Shown: positions 10,701 through 18,652 of the stretch, piece by piece
Layout: every line of letters starts with the position of its first letter
Position numbering within the stretch: position 1 is the first letter of the stretch
Assembly: GCA_021325145.1 (NCBI GenBank)
Contig: JAJPHR010000106.1
Span: 103,537-167,536 of the forward strand
Length of the DNA: 64,000 nucleotides
Source of the DNA: Verrucomicrobiota bacterium
GTDB taxonomy: Bacteria > Verrucomicrobiota > Verrucomicrobiia > Limisphaerales > Pedosphaeraceae
Direction: 5' to 3'
Program-made: the position numbers and the translations under genes
Notes under the pieces: generated by a model
What the model was told of the DNA's origin: nothing
Database searches by the model: none
Seen by the model: the letters and a program-made list of their open reading frames with translations, nothing else

Positions 10701-11259
10701 GCTTGGAACTTGGTGCTTGGCTTTTTCTAATCTTCCTCACGACCCAGGCTGCCAGCCAGACAACCGAACACGGAAGCCAGATGTACTTGAGTTCGCTGCG
10801 CACGACCGCGCCGCCCCACTGAGTGAAAAATTGGTGGATGGTCAGCGGCGAGACTTCAATCCCGTGCCAGGGAAAAAAGTAGCGCGCGGAACTGAAAGGC
10901 GCGAAGAAGGCGACGCCGAGGCCGCCGTTCGTGAACGCATCCAGCACGCCGTGCGAAGCGGTGACCGCAAAGAAAAAGAGGAAGAGACCCCACCATTCGC
11001 GCGAGAAGCGCACCACCGGCTTGAACTCGGACGACGCCACCATGAAACCCCATACCAACGCAAACGCCAGTGAGTGAGTCAAACCGCGATGGCCGAATAT
11101 GCTTTCGTAGGGAATGCCGAAACCAAATGCGATCACATCGGCGTCCGGCAGCACGGCCGAGGCGATCGCCAATCCCCAAAACTTCCACGGCAACTTCCTG
11201 CCGGTGCAGGTTTTGCCCAGCGCGACGGCGGCAAAGGCGTGAGAAAACGCGGAAGCCAT
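10660..11259 (-). CDS. YdjM-like membrane-bound metal-dependent hydrolase
   Basis: This 199-aa integral membrane protein belongs to the YdjM/DUF457 family. Family hallmarks are HAFAAVALG at the N-terminus, LPDADVI, GHRGLTHS and SHGVLDAFTNGG, whose His and Asp residues are thought to bind metal. Four or five hydrophobic helices are visible. The biochemical role of the family is not firmly established; the E. coli relative is LexA-regulated. The C-terminal ~20 residues (SSKHQAPEKHQASNS) are the translated interspersed repeat, so the original stop was probably lost or displaced by repeat insertion. It stands alone, divergent from der with 118 bp between them. Confidence 0.8.
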   Translation of the reverse strand: MASAFSHAFAAVALGKTCTGRKLPWKFWGLAIASAVLPDADVIAFGFGIPYESIFGHRGLTHSLAFALVWGFMVASSEFKPVVRFSREWWGLFLFFFAVTASHGVLDAFTNGGLGVAFFAPFSSARYFFPWHGIEVSPLTIHQFFTQWGGAVVRSELKYIWLPCSVVWLAAWVVRKIRKSQAPSSKHQAPEKHQASNSK

Positions 11260-11377
11260 GTTACATTGTTAACCACAGCGAGTTTGCAGGGTATCGCCGG
11301 GTAGCGCGAGTTCTTTGTCGCTTCCATACCGCTGGTTTTACCTTTCGCATCGCCGCTCTCTGCGCCATGGTTGAAGC

Positions 11378-12961
11378 ATGTCTGGTTTAATTGCCATCGT
11401 CGGTCGCCCCAATGTGGGCAAGTCCGCCCTCTTTAATCGGATCGTGGGCAAACGCATCGCCATCGTTCACGACCAGCCGGGTGTGACCCGCGACCGCGTC
11501 AGCGCGGAAGCGGAATGGGGCGGGCGCGCGTTCACGCTGGTGGACACGGGCGGCATCGGGTTGCTGCGCCGGGAAAAGGCTGCTGATGTCATTGGCAAGG
11601 CGGCGCTCGAACAGGTTGCGCTGGCCATTGAGGCCGCCCACGTGATCGTCCTCGTCGTCAATGTCCAGGAAGGCATCGTTCCGCTTGATGAGGAAGTGGC
11701 GGCTCGTTTGCGCCAATCCGGCAAGCCGGTGTTGGTTGCGGTCAATAAGGTGGATACGTCCAGGCTGGAAACCGCCGCCTCGGAATTTGCGCGGCTGGGT
11801 TTCGAAAGACTGTTTCCGGTCAGCGCCATTCACGGCGAGGGCATCCAGAATTTGATGGAAGCGGCACTCGCGTTCCTGCCGGCTGAGAGTGAGAAGCCGG
11901 CAACTGAGGCAGCCGAGCCGGAAGAAACCAACGGTGACGCGGCCGGCGCGGGGGAGGGGATGGAAACTATTCTACCGGAAAGCCGACTCACCGGCCCGCT
12001 CAAGCTCGCCATTGTCGGACGCCCGAATGTGGGCAAATCGTCCATCATTAACGCCCTCACACAATCCGAGCGTGTCATTGTCAGCCCGATCCCGGGCACG
12101 ACGCGCGATGCTGTGGACGTGCCGTTCGAAGTGGAAACCGACGGCGTGCGCCAGTCCTATGTCCTGATTGACACCGCGGGCATGCGCAAAACGCGGCGGA
12201 TCGATGATTCCATCGAGTTCTTCAGCGTGAAGCGCACCGAGGAATCCATCGCGCGCTCGGACATTGTGATTTTGGTTTTGGACGCTGAAGCGGGGATTGC
12301 CGAGCAGGACAAAAAAGTCGCGGACAAAATTGTCGAGGAGCGCAGGGCCTGCATCATCGTCATCAACAAATGGGACCTCGTGGAGGAACAGGTTCGCAAG
12401 GCGCGCGAGGAGGAATTGGAACGGCGGGGAACGAAAAATCGCAATCGTGACGAGCGGCGCGAGCGGCGGTTGACCACCCTCGGCGAGTTCGGCCAGTGGG
12501 TGCAGGAGCATCTGTTCTTTCTCGATTACGCGCCGGTGATCTTCACGTCCGCCAAGTCGGGCTTTCACCTCGATCGTTTGCTCGAAGCGGTGCGTTACGT
12601 GGCGGCTCAGTTGCAGCAGCGCATCCCCACCGCGTTGTTGAACCGCGCCATTCAGGATTCCATCGAACGCCGTCAGCCGGTCAGCGCGCAAGGGCATCGG
12701 TTGAAATTCTTTTACGCCACCCAGGTGCGGCAAGCCCCGCCCACGTTCCTGCTGTTCGTGAACCGCGACGAATTGTTCTCGGATCAGTACAAGAAATATC
12801 TCGCCGACGAAATCCGCCGCGCCTTTGGCTACGAGGGCTGTCCGATCGTGCTTGTGCCCAAACCGCGTCCGAAAACCGTGGAGCCGATCCGCAAATTTAA
12901 ACCGCGGCACGAGCGCGGTAACTATGCGAGCACGCACAGGAAAGGGCGGGCGAGGCGCTGA
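11378..12961 (+). CDS. der: GTPase Der (EngA), ribosome assembly
   Basis: Der is an essential GTPase for 50S subunit maturation. The 527-aa protein has the diagnostic tandem G domains: GRPNVGKS at residues 8-15 with DTGG, NKVD and SA motifs, and a second GRPNVGKSS near residue 211 with DTAGMRK and NKWDLV. The C-terminal KH-like domain follows (PTALLNRAIQD, LKFFYATQVRQAPPTF, FVNRDELFS, GCPIVLV). An acidic linker (about residues 172-200) joins the G domains. A charged insert (about 345-365, ELERRGTKNRNRDERRERR) makes it longer than the usual 440-490 aa. The basic tail is common in the family. No operon partner is evident. Confidence 0.96.
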   Translation: MSGLIAIVGRPNVGKSALFNRIVGKRIAIVHDQPGVTRDRVSAEAEWGGRAFTLVDTGGIGLLRREKAADVIGKAALEQVALAIEAAHVIVLVVNVQEGIVPLDEEVAARLRQSGKPVLVAVNKVDTSRLETAASEFARLGFERLFPVSAIHGEGIQNLMEAALAFLPAESEKPATEAAEPEETNGDAAGAGEGMETILPESRLTGPLKLAIVGRPNVGKSSIINALTQSERVIVSPIPGTTRDAVDVPFEVETDGVRQSYVLIDTAGMRKTRRIDDSIEFFSVKRTEESIARSDIVILVLDAEAGIAEQDKKVADKIVEERRACIIVINKWDLVEEQVRKAREEELERRGTKNRNRDERRERRLTTLGEFGQWVQEHLFFLDYAPVIFTSAKSGFHLDRLLEAVRYVAAQLQQRIPTALLNRAIQDSIERRQPVSAQGHRLKFFYATQVRQAPPTFLLFVNRDELFSDQYKKYLADEIRRAFGYEGCPIVLVPKPRPKTVEPIRKFKPRHERGNYASTHRKGRARR

Positions 12962-13074
12962 TCAATTCGTCTCCCGCAAAGGCCACTGACATTGTCGCCA
13001 ATGGCGTATGTGGCTGCGGTGGCCTTGGCGGCTCTTGCAGAAGCTGTGCCTTACGGTGTTCGGTTTTTTTCCAT

Positions 13075-13115
13075 TTTTCTGGAGCTTGGCTTTGGTGTTT
13101 GGTGTTTGCGCGCGG
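13075..13115. repeat. TTGGAGCTT-family repeat, partial copy 2
   Basis: TTTTTCTGGAGCTTGG followed by CTTTGGTGTTTGGTGTTTG matches the right arm of the hairpin repeats at 10611 and 44944. The left arm is missing, so this is a half element. Confidence 0.7.
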
Positions 13116-13171
13116 AGCGCGCCGCTGTGAATAAGGTTTTTAACCCGCTCGCTCGCAAGATTTTCCCCGCA

Positions 13172-13243
13172 TTTTCCACAGGGAATAACGTTAGCGTAAC
13201 TTTTTTGCAAAAAATTCTTGTCACCACAACAGGTAGTGGATAA
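13172..13243. promoter_or_regulatory. DnaA-box-like sites upstream of nrdJ
   Basis: TTTTCCACA at 13172-13180 fits the DnaA consensus TTWTNCACA exactly. AGTGGATAA at 13235-13243 is the reverse strand of TTATCCACT, one mismatch from consensus. The two are 54 bp apart in the AT-rich leader of the ribonucleotide reductase gene. DnaA controls nrdAB in E. coli, so replication-linked control is plausible, but two sites can arise by chance. Confidence 0.35.
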
Positions 13244-13400
13244 GTTGTCATGGTTCCCCTACTTAATGGGGTTTTGGCTGGATTCAACCACGGCCAAAAT
13301 CAATGAAATTAGACCGAATCTGACGGGTCGCCCCCATTGTCTGTGCGGAAATGCGCGGGCGAAGTTTGATTGACACTAAATCAGTTCGAAAGGCAAAGCC

Positions 13401-16400
13401 ATGATTGATGTTCGTGAAAATGTAGTATCGTCGTCGTCTGTTTCGCCCGCCCGGCGCACTCGGGCGGATGTGTCCAAAGCCGTGCGTGGTTCCCGGACCG
13501 CCGCCGCTCAAGCCCCCAAATCCAAGTCCATTCGTTTGCAACGCGTTTTCAGCGATGCCAAAACCAACCCCTTCGACCAGATCGAATGGGAAAAGCGCAC
13601 GGCGGAAATCACTGACGACGCCAACAAGGTCATTTTCAAACAGGAAAATGTCGAGGTGCCCAAGTCCTGGTCCATCCTCGCCACGAAAGTGGTCGTCTCC
13701 AAATATTTTTACGGCGAACAAAACACGTCCGAACGCGAAGTGTCGGTCCGCCAGCTCATCCATCGCATTTCGCGGACGATCGCGGACTGGGGCGTGAAGG
13801 ATGGTTACTTCAGCAAGGCGGACGGCGAAATCTTTTACAACGAGCTGACCTGGCTTTGCCTCAATCAGTACGGCGCGTTCAATTCGCCGGTTTGGTTCAA
13901 CGTGGGCCTTTACCACCAGTACGGCATTGGCAAGAATTCCGGCAAAGGCAATTGGTTTTACAATCGCCAGACCGGCGAAGCCGAACGCGCCCGCACGCAA
14001 TACGAATATCCCCAGGGCAGCGCGTGTTTCATTCAGTCCGTGGCCGACAACATGGAGGACATCATGCGCCTGGCGCACAGCGAGGCGATGCTGTTCAAAT
14101 ACGGCTCCGGCACCGGCACGGACCTGAGCCCGTTGCGTTCCAGCCGCGAGAAACTCAGCGGCGGCGGCCGGCCGAGCGGCCCGCTTTCGTTCCTCAAGGT
14201 CTATGACCAGGTGGCGAATGTCGTGAAGTCCGGCGGCAAGACCCGTCGCGCCGCCAAGATGAACACCTTGCGCGATTGGCACGGTGACATCGAGGAATTC
14301 ATCGACGCCAAGCAGAAGGAGGAAAAAAAGGCCTGGGCGCTCATCGAGCAGGGTTACGACGGCTCGTACAATGGCGACGCGTACGGCAGCGTCATGTACC
14401 AGAACGAAAATTTGTCCGTTCGCGTCAGCGATGAATTCATGAAAGCGGCCGAGGAAGGCCGCGAATGGTGGACCCGCGCCATCACCACGAACCAGCCGCT
14501 CGAAAAAAAGGACGCCAACCAGCTCCTCAACAAAATTGCCGAAGGCACCTGGATTTGCGGCGATCCGGGCTTGCAATACGATGGCGCGATCCAGAAATGG
14601 CACACCTGCAAGGGCACGGAGCCGATTCATTCCACCAATCCCTGCTCGGAGTACGTGTTCCTGAACAACACCGCCTGCAATCTCGCGTCGCTCAACCTGA
14701 TGAAGTTCAAGCGCGAGGACGGTGTGTTCGACCTTGAGCGGTTTAAGGCCGCCGTGCGCATTTTCATCACCGCGCAGGAAATCATCGTTGATAACGCCAG
14801 CTATCCGACCAAGGAAATTGCGGAGAATTCGCACATCTATCGCACCCTGGGCCTCGGCTACGCGAACCTCGGCTCGCTCATCATGAGCTACGGTTTGCCG
14901 TACGATTCGAACGAAGGCCGCGCGCTCGCGGGCGCCATCACCGCCGTGATGACCGGCCATGCGTATGAGCAATCCGCGGAAATCGCCGGGGCGATGGGTG
15001 CGTTCAAGGGTTATGCGGACGCCCGTTGCGCGCACGTTTCCAAGCCGGCTGCCCGGGATAACATCGCTTCCATGCTCGGCGTCATTCAGCAGCATCGCAA
15101 TGCCGTCGAGGAAATCCAGCCGAGCCGCGAGTTCAATTATCTCAAGGAAGAAGCGCGCCGTTGCTGGGACCGCGCCCTCGAACGCGGCAAGAAGGCTGGT
15201 TACCGCAACGCGCAAGTCACCGTGCTCGCGCCCACCGGCACCATCGCGTTCCTCATGGATTGCGACACCACCGGCGTCGAACCGGACATCGCGCTGGTGA
15301 AATATAAATTGCTGGCCGGCGGCGGGTTGTTGAAAATCGTCAATCGCACTGTGCCCGAGGCCTTGCGCCGCGTGGGCTACAGCGCCGCGGAGATCGAGAA
15401 GATCATCGCCCACATCGCCAAATACGACACCATCGAGGACGTGCTGGACGAGGGCAAACCTGTGGCCAGCGGATTGCGTCCGGAACATCTGGATATTTTC
15501 GATTGCGCGTTCAAGCCTTACCAGGGCAAGCGCAGCATTCGTTACATGGCGCATTTGAAAATGATGGCCGCCGCGCAACCATTCATCAGCGGCGCGATTT
15601 CCAAGACCGTCAACCTCCCGCAGGATTGCTCGGTGGCGGACATTCGCGACGCCTACGTGCAGGCCTGGAAAATGGGGCTCAAATGCGTGGCCATTTACCG
15701 CGACGGCTCCAAACGCTCGCAGCCGCTCAACACCAAGAAGACCAACGAAGGCGGCGACAAGATCGATCCCAAGGCCGCTGACAAACGCATTCTCGAACTC
15801 GAAGCCGAAGTCGGGAAGCTGCGCGCGCAAACCGGGCAACCGTTGCGCCGCCGCTTGCCGGACACCCGCACCGCGCTCACCCACAAGTTCGACATCGCCG
15901 GCCACGAGGGTTACCTCACCGTCGGCCTGTTCGAAGACGGCGCGCCGGGCGAACTCTTCGTCACCATGGCCAAGGAAGGTTCCACCATCGGTGGATTGAT
16001 GGACACCATCGGCACCCTCACCAGCATGGCCTTGCAATATGGCGTGCCGCTGGAAACGCTGCTCCGGAAATTCGCCCACCAACGCTTCGAACCCTCCGGC
16101 TTCACCAAGAATCCCGAGGTCCGCAACGCGTCCTCGATCATCGACTACGTCTTCCGCTGGATGGCGTTTCAGTTCATCCCCGGTTACCGCGAGGCCAACA
16201 CCCTCAACCGCAACCAGCCCGAGCTCGCCATGCCCGGCCTGATGGAGGAAGTCAAAAAGCAGGTCAACCGCCCCGTCCCCGAACTCCCCATTTCATCCGA
16301 GGACACCGACCTGATCGAACTCAAACCCGCCAACGGCAACGGTGGTGGAAATGGCAACGGCCATAACGCCGCCGCATCCAAACGCACGGTGAACACCCTC

Positions 16401-16523
16401 AGCGACTCCGTGGCGCACTTCCAACAGGACGCACCCACGTGCCCAAGCTGCGGGCATATGGCTGTCAGAAACGGAGCGTGCTATAAATGTTTGAATTGTG
16501 GGGAGAGTTTGGGGTGTAGTTAA
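13401..16523 (+). CDS. nrdJ: Adenosylcobalamin-dependent ribonucleotide reductase (class II)
   Basis: This enzyme reduces ribonucleotides to deoxyribonucleotides using coenzyme B12, with or without oxygen. The 1040-aa protein shows FNSPVWFNVG, GSGTGTDLSPLRSS, GGKTRRAAKMN, the finger loop NPCSEYVFLNNTACN with the radical-site Cys and Glu, and APTGTIAFLMDCDTTGVEPD. The C-terminus has a Gly/Asn-rich linker and a CPSCG...CYKCLNCGESLGCS segment, a zinc-ribbon-like tail carrying redox-active cysteines. Length and layout match the long NrdJ form. The ATG follows AAAGGCAAAG. A strong terminator follows 20 bp after the stop, so it is probably monocistronic. No other RNR is in the window. Confidence 0.96.
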   Translation: MIDVRENVVSSSSVSPARRTRADVSKAVRGSRTAAAQAPKSKSIRLQRVFSDAKTNPFDQIEWEKRTAEITDDANKVIFKQENVEVPKSWSILATKVVVSKYFYGEQNTSEREVSVRQLIHRISRTIADWGVKDGYFSKADGEIFYNELTWLCLNQYGAFNSPVWFNVGLYHQYGIGKNSGKGNWFYNRQTGEAERARTQYEYPQGSACFIQSVADNMEDIMRLAHSEAMLFKYGSGTGTDLSPLRSSREKLSGGGRPSGPLSFLKVYDQVANVVKSGGKTRRAAKMNTLRDWHGDIEEFIDAKQKEEKKAWALIEQGYDGSYNGDAYGSVMYQNENLSVRVSDEFMKAAEEGREWWTRAITTNQPLEKKDANQLLNKIAEGTWICGDPGLQYDGAIQKWHTCKGTEPIHSTNPCSEYVFLNNTACNLASLNLMKFKREDGVFDLERFKAAVRIFITAQEIIVDNASYPTKEIAENSHIYRTLGLGYANLGSLIMSYGLPYDSNEGRALAGAITAVMTGHAYEQSAEIAGAMGAFKGYADARCAHVSKPAARDNIASMLGVIQQHRNAVEEIQPSREFNYLKEEARRCWDRALERGKKAGYRNAQVTVLAPTGTIAFLMDCDTTGVEPDIALVKYKLLAGGGLLKIVNRTVPEALRRVGYSAAEIEKIIAHIAKYDTIEDVLDEGKPVASGLRPEHLDIFDCAFKPYQGKRSIRYMAHLKMMAAAQPFISGAISKTVNLPQDCSVADIRDAYVQAWKMGLKCVAIYRDGSKRSQPLNTKKTNEGGDKIDPKAADKRILELEAEVGKLRAQTGQPLRRRLPDTRTALTHKFDIAGHEGYLTVGLFEDGAPGELFVTMAKEGSTIGGLMDTIGTLTSMALQYGVPLETLLRKFAHQRFEPSGFTKNPEVRNASSIIDYVFRWMAFQFIPGYREANTLNRNQPELAMPGLMEEVKKQVNRPVPELPISSEDTDLIELKPANGNGGGNGNGHNAAASKRTVNTLSDSVAHFQQDAPTCPSCGHMAVRNGACYKCLNCGESLGCS

Positions 16524-16545
16524 GCCCTTCTTTCCAGATCGTCAG

Positions 16546-16574
16546 AGGAGCAAGAGCGATCTTGCTCCTTTTTT
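16546..16574 (+). terminator. Rho-independent terminator of nrdJ
   Basis: AGGAGCAAGA (16546-16555), tetraloop GCGA, then TCTTGCTCCT (16560-16569) form a perfect 10-bp stem, with an unbroken T-run from 16569 to 16574. Position just after the nrdJ stop makes the assignment clear. It also separates nrdJ from the accessory island that follows. Confidence 0.9.
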
Positions 16575-16768
16575 ATGTTTGAGAACGGTCGTTCAACTGG
16601 CTCAAGGCTGGGCGTAGACGCCGCAAGGAACAGAATTTACTGACACAGTTTTTCGGCTTGCGCCATCTCGCCTCGCTGACTACACTTCGCCAAGTTCCTC
16701 GAACTGAGGACCGGTCGCTGGTATTGGCCACCTACTTGTCCGAAGCGGAAAGGAACAACTTCGGTTGA

Positions 16769-16793
16769 GAGTGGTCGCTAAAACCCACCACTC
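16769..16793 (+). promoter_or_regulatory. Inverted repeat just upstream of the GHKL ATPase start
   Basis: GAGTGGT (16769-16775) and ACCACTC (16787-16793) are a perfect 7-bp inverted repeat with an 11-nt spacer, ending about 7 nt before the GAGGA ribosome site. It could be an operator or an RNA hairpin that limits translation. The remaining ~200 bp back to the nrdJ terminator show no gene. Confidence 0.35.
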
Positions 16794-16808
16794 ATATTGA
16801 GGAAAATT

Positions 16809-18635
16809 ATGTTCACTCGCTCCCTTCCGGGCGGGGGTAGGACCCTGCCGATGACTGTCAAAAACACTGGCTTCCTTCTCGACCGTCTTGGCCAGGACTG
16901 CCACCCGCTCCAGTTTTTACGCGAACTCACCCAGAATTCCATTCAAGCGATCCAGAGAACACTAAAGCCGGGCGAGATTGTTTGGGACGTCGATTGGAAC
17001 TACTTCGAATTCGATGGCGTGATGAAATTGTGCGTCATTGACACAGGCGAGGGGATGACTGGCACCGAGATGGTGGAACACATTAACAAGCTTTCATCCT
17101 CAGGTGCTCAACAGTCACTGAGCGGAAACTATGGGGTCGGAGCTAAAATTGCTGCTGCAACAAGGAATCACGCCGGCATGGTATACCTGTCATGGAAGAA
17201 GAAACAGGGCGCGATGATCCATCTGTGGCGGAATCCAGAAGATGGAACCTATGGCTTGATTCAGCAGAGACGTGCAGATGGCAGCTATAGCGAGTTTGTC
17301 GAGTTGGAGGACGAGGTGAAGCCGGAAGTAGTTGGTGACCATGGCACCAAAATTGTCCTGTTCGGAAATTCCACCGACGAAAAAACGATTGCGCCACCTG
17401 AAGGTACTCCGTCGCCATCTCGGTGGATCGCCAAATTTCTTAACACTCGCTTCTATCGCTTTCCCGAAGGAATCATCGTTAAGGCAAGGGAAGGCTGGGA
17501 CTACCCGCGCTCTGACTCGGCTCGTAACAAAATGCGGACAGTTACGGGCCAAGCAAGTTATTTGGAAGAGCACAAGATAAGTTGTGGTGAGGTGAAACTC
17601 GCCGGTGCGACAGCGCGGTGGTGGATACTCCAGGATTCGGATTCATTGAGCCAAGATGAGAACTATTACGCATCAAAAGGGCACGTTGCCGCTCTTTATC
17701 AGGACGAACTGTATGAATTGACAAGCGGCAGGAGCACTGCTGCTCGGCTCCAGCAGTTCGGAGTGATTTTTGGCCACCGGCAAGTCGTTATCTATGTGGA
17801 ACCGTATGCGACCGATGAAGTTCGCCTTACGACCAATACATCGCGCACAAGTCTACTCGTAAACAACGAACCTTTGCCGTGGTCTGATTGGGCAGCCGAA
17901 TTCCGTGAAAAGATGCCACGCGAGATTGATGAGCTCATACAGCAAAAGGCAGCCGGATCATCTTCGAGCGATCACTCAGACACGGTCCGCGAAAGGCTGA
18001 AGGGCATTTTGGATTTATTTAAGTTGAGCCGCTATCGACCCACTGCCTCTGGGGATCTGCTACTGGATGACGACGAGACTGTCCGGGGCGGGCGACCCGG
18101 ACGGTTTGCCTCAAAAACATCACCTGGTGAAAACGTAAATTCCTCGACACGCCGAGGAGGCACAATCGGTAATATTTACTCTCTTTTCCAGAAAAAGAAC
18201 GGGACTCCCGGTGAAAAAATTCAACCAGACCCTTTTCCGCGCGCAGATTGGATTAGTACTCGAGAGGGCACTCGCGAGCCCTTAGATCTCGAGGACAGAG
18301 CGGCGCGGTTTTTGATGGAGCAGAATCGCCTTCTTATCAACGCTGATTTTCGTGTTTTTAGGGACATGATCGCACGTTGGCATAAAGAATTCGGGGGGGG
18401 GGACGCCGCCGGAAAGATCGTTGAAGAGGTTGTCCACATTTGGTTTGAGCAAGCGCTCGTGGAAACGGTCATGGGGTTACAGGCTTTGCAAGGCTCAAAG
18501 GAGTGGTCGCAACAGCAGATAACGGCTGCGCTTTCGGAAGAGGCATTGACAGCAGCGGTAATGCAACGATACCACGTGAACAACAGCGTGAAGCGCGAAT
18601 TGGGCGCGAAACTTGGAAAACTCCAACCCAGTTAA
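16809..18635 (+). CDS. GHKL-fold (Hsp90/MutL/MORC-like) ATPase of an accessory two-gene system
   Basis: This 608-aa protein is a GHKL ATPase that is neither a histidine kinase nor a standard MutL, HtpG or gyrase. N-box: RELTQNSIQAI with Glu39 and Asn43. G1: VIDTGEGM with Asp78. G2: GNYGVGAK near residues 105-112. A second globular part (about 180-370) could be the transducer domain, and the ~250 C-terminal residues match nothing I know. Ser/Gly-rich stretches near 378-386 and 430-455 look like linkers. The chosen ATG follows GAGGA; a TTG at 16797 is possible. The stop is 17 bp before a CHAT protease/hydrolase gene, so the pair is likely co-transcribed. The region is AT-richer than nrdJ. A conflict or stress role is inferred from context only. 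Confidence 0.75.
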   Translation: MFTRSLPGGGRTLPMTVKNTGFLLDRLGQDCHPLQFLRELTQNSIQAIQRTLKPGEIVWDVDWNYFEFDGVMKLCVIDTGEGMTGTEMVEHINKLSSSGAQQSLSGNYGVGAKIAAATRNHAGMVYLSWKKKQGAMIHLWRNPEDGTYGLIQQRRADGSYSEFVELEDEVKPEVVGDHGTKIVLFGNSTDEKTIAPPEGTPSPSRWIAKFLNTRFYRFPEGIIVKAREGWDYPRSDSARNKMRTVTGQASYLEEHKISCGEVKLAGATARWWILQDSDSLSQDENYYASKGHVAALYQDELYELTSGRSTAARLQQFGVIFGHRQVVIYVEPYATDEVRLTTNTSRTSLLVNNEPLPWSDWAAEFREKMPREIDELIQQKAAGSSSSDHSDTVRERLKGILDLFKLSRYRPTASGDLLLDDDETVRGGRPGRFASKTSPGENVNSSTRRGGTIGNIYSLFQKKNGTPGEKIQPDPFPRADWISTREGTREPLDLEDRAARFLMEQNRLLINADFRVFRDMIARWHKEFGGGDAAGKIVEEVVHIWFEQALVETVMGLQALQGSKEWSQQQITAALSEEALTAAVMQRYHVNNSVKRELGAKLGKLQPS

Positions 18636-18652
18636 CGAAAAGGAAACTATTT

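Larger units (their letters stand above)
12962..13400. other. Intergenic region between der and nrdJ
   Basis: This 439-bp region has no convincing gene. It holds one half-copy of the TTGGAGCTT repeat (13075-13115), DnaA-box-like sites (13172, 13235), and AT-rich DNA with TTTTTTGCAAAAAA at 13201-13214. RBS-like AAAGGCAAAG precedes the nrdJ start. I looked for a cobalamin riboswitch, because the downstream enzyme needs B12, and did not find the conserved B12-box arrangement. Open frames here read repeat sequence and have no coding character. Confidence 0.6.

Noticed and set aside
12992..13243. 83-codon open frame between der and nrdJ
   Set aside because: Part is translated TTGGAGCTT repeat; no ribosome site or domain.
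12962..13400. Cobalamin riboswitch upstream of the B12-dependent RNR
   Set aside because: I looked for the B12 box and flanking stems and did not find a convincing arrangement. A covariance-model scan would decide.
13284..16082. 932-codon open frame on the minus strand
   Set aside because: Antisense to nrdJ; its translation has no domain and a composition typical of reversed GC-rich codons.
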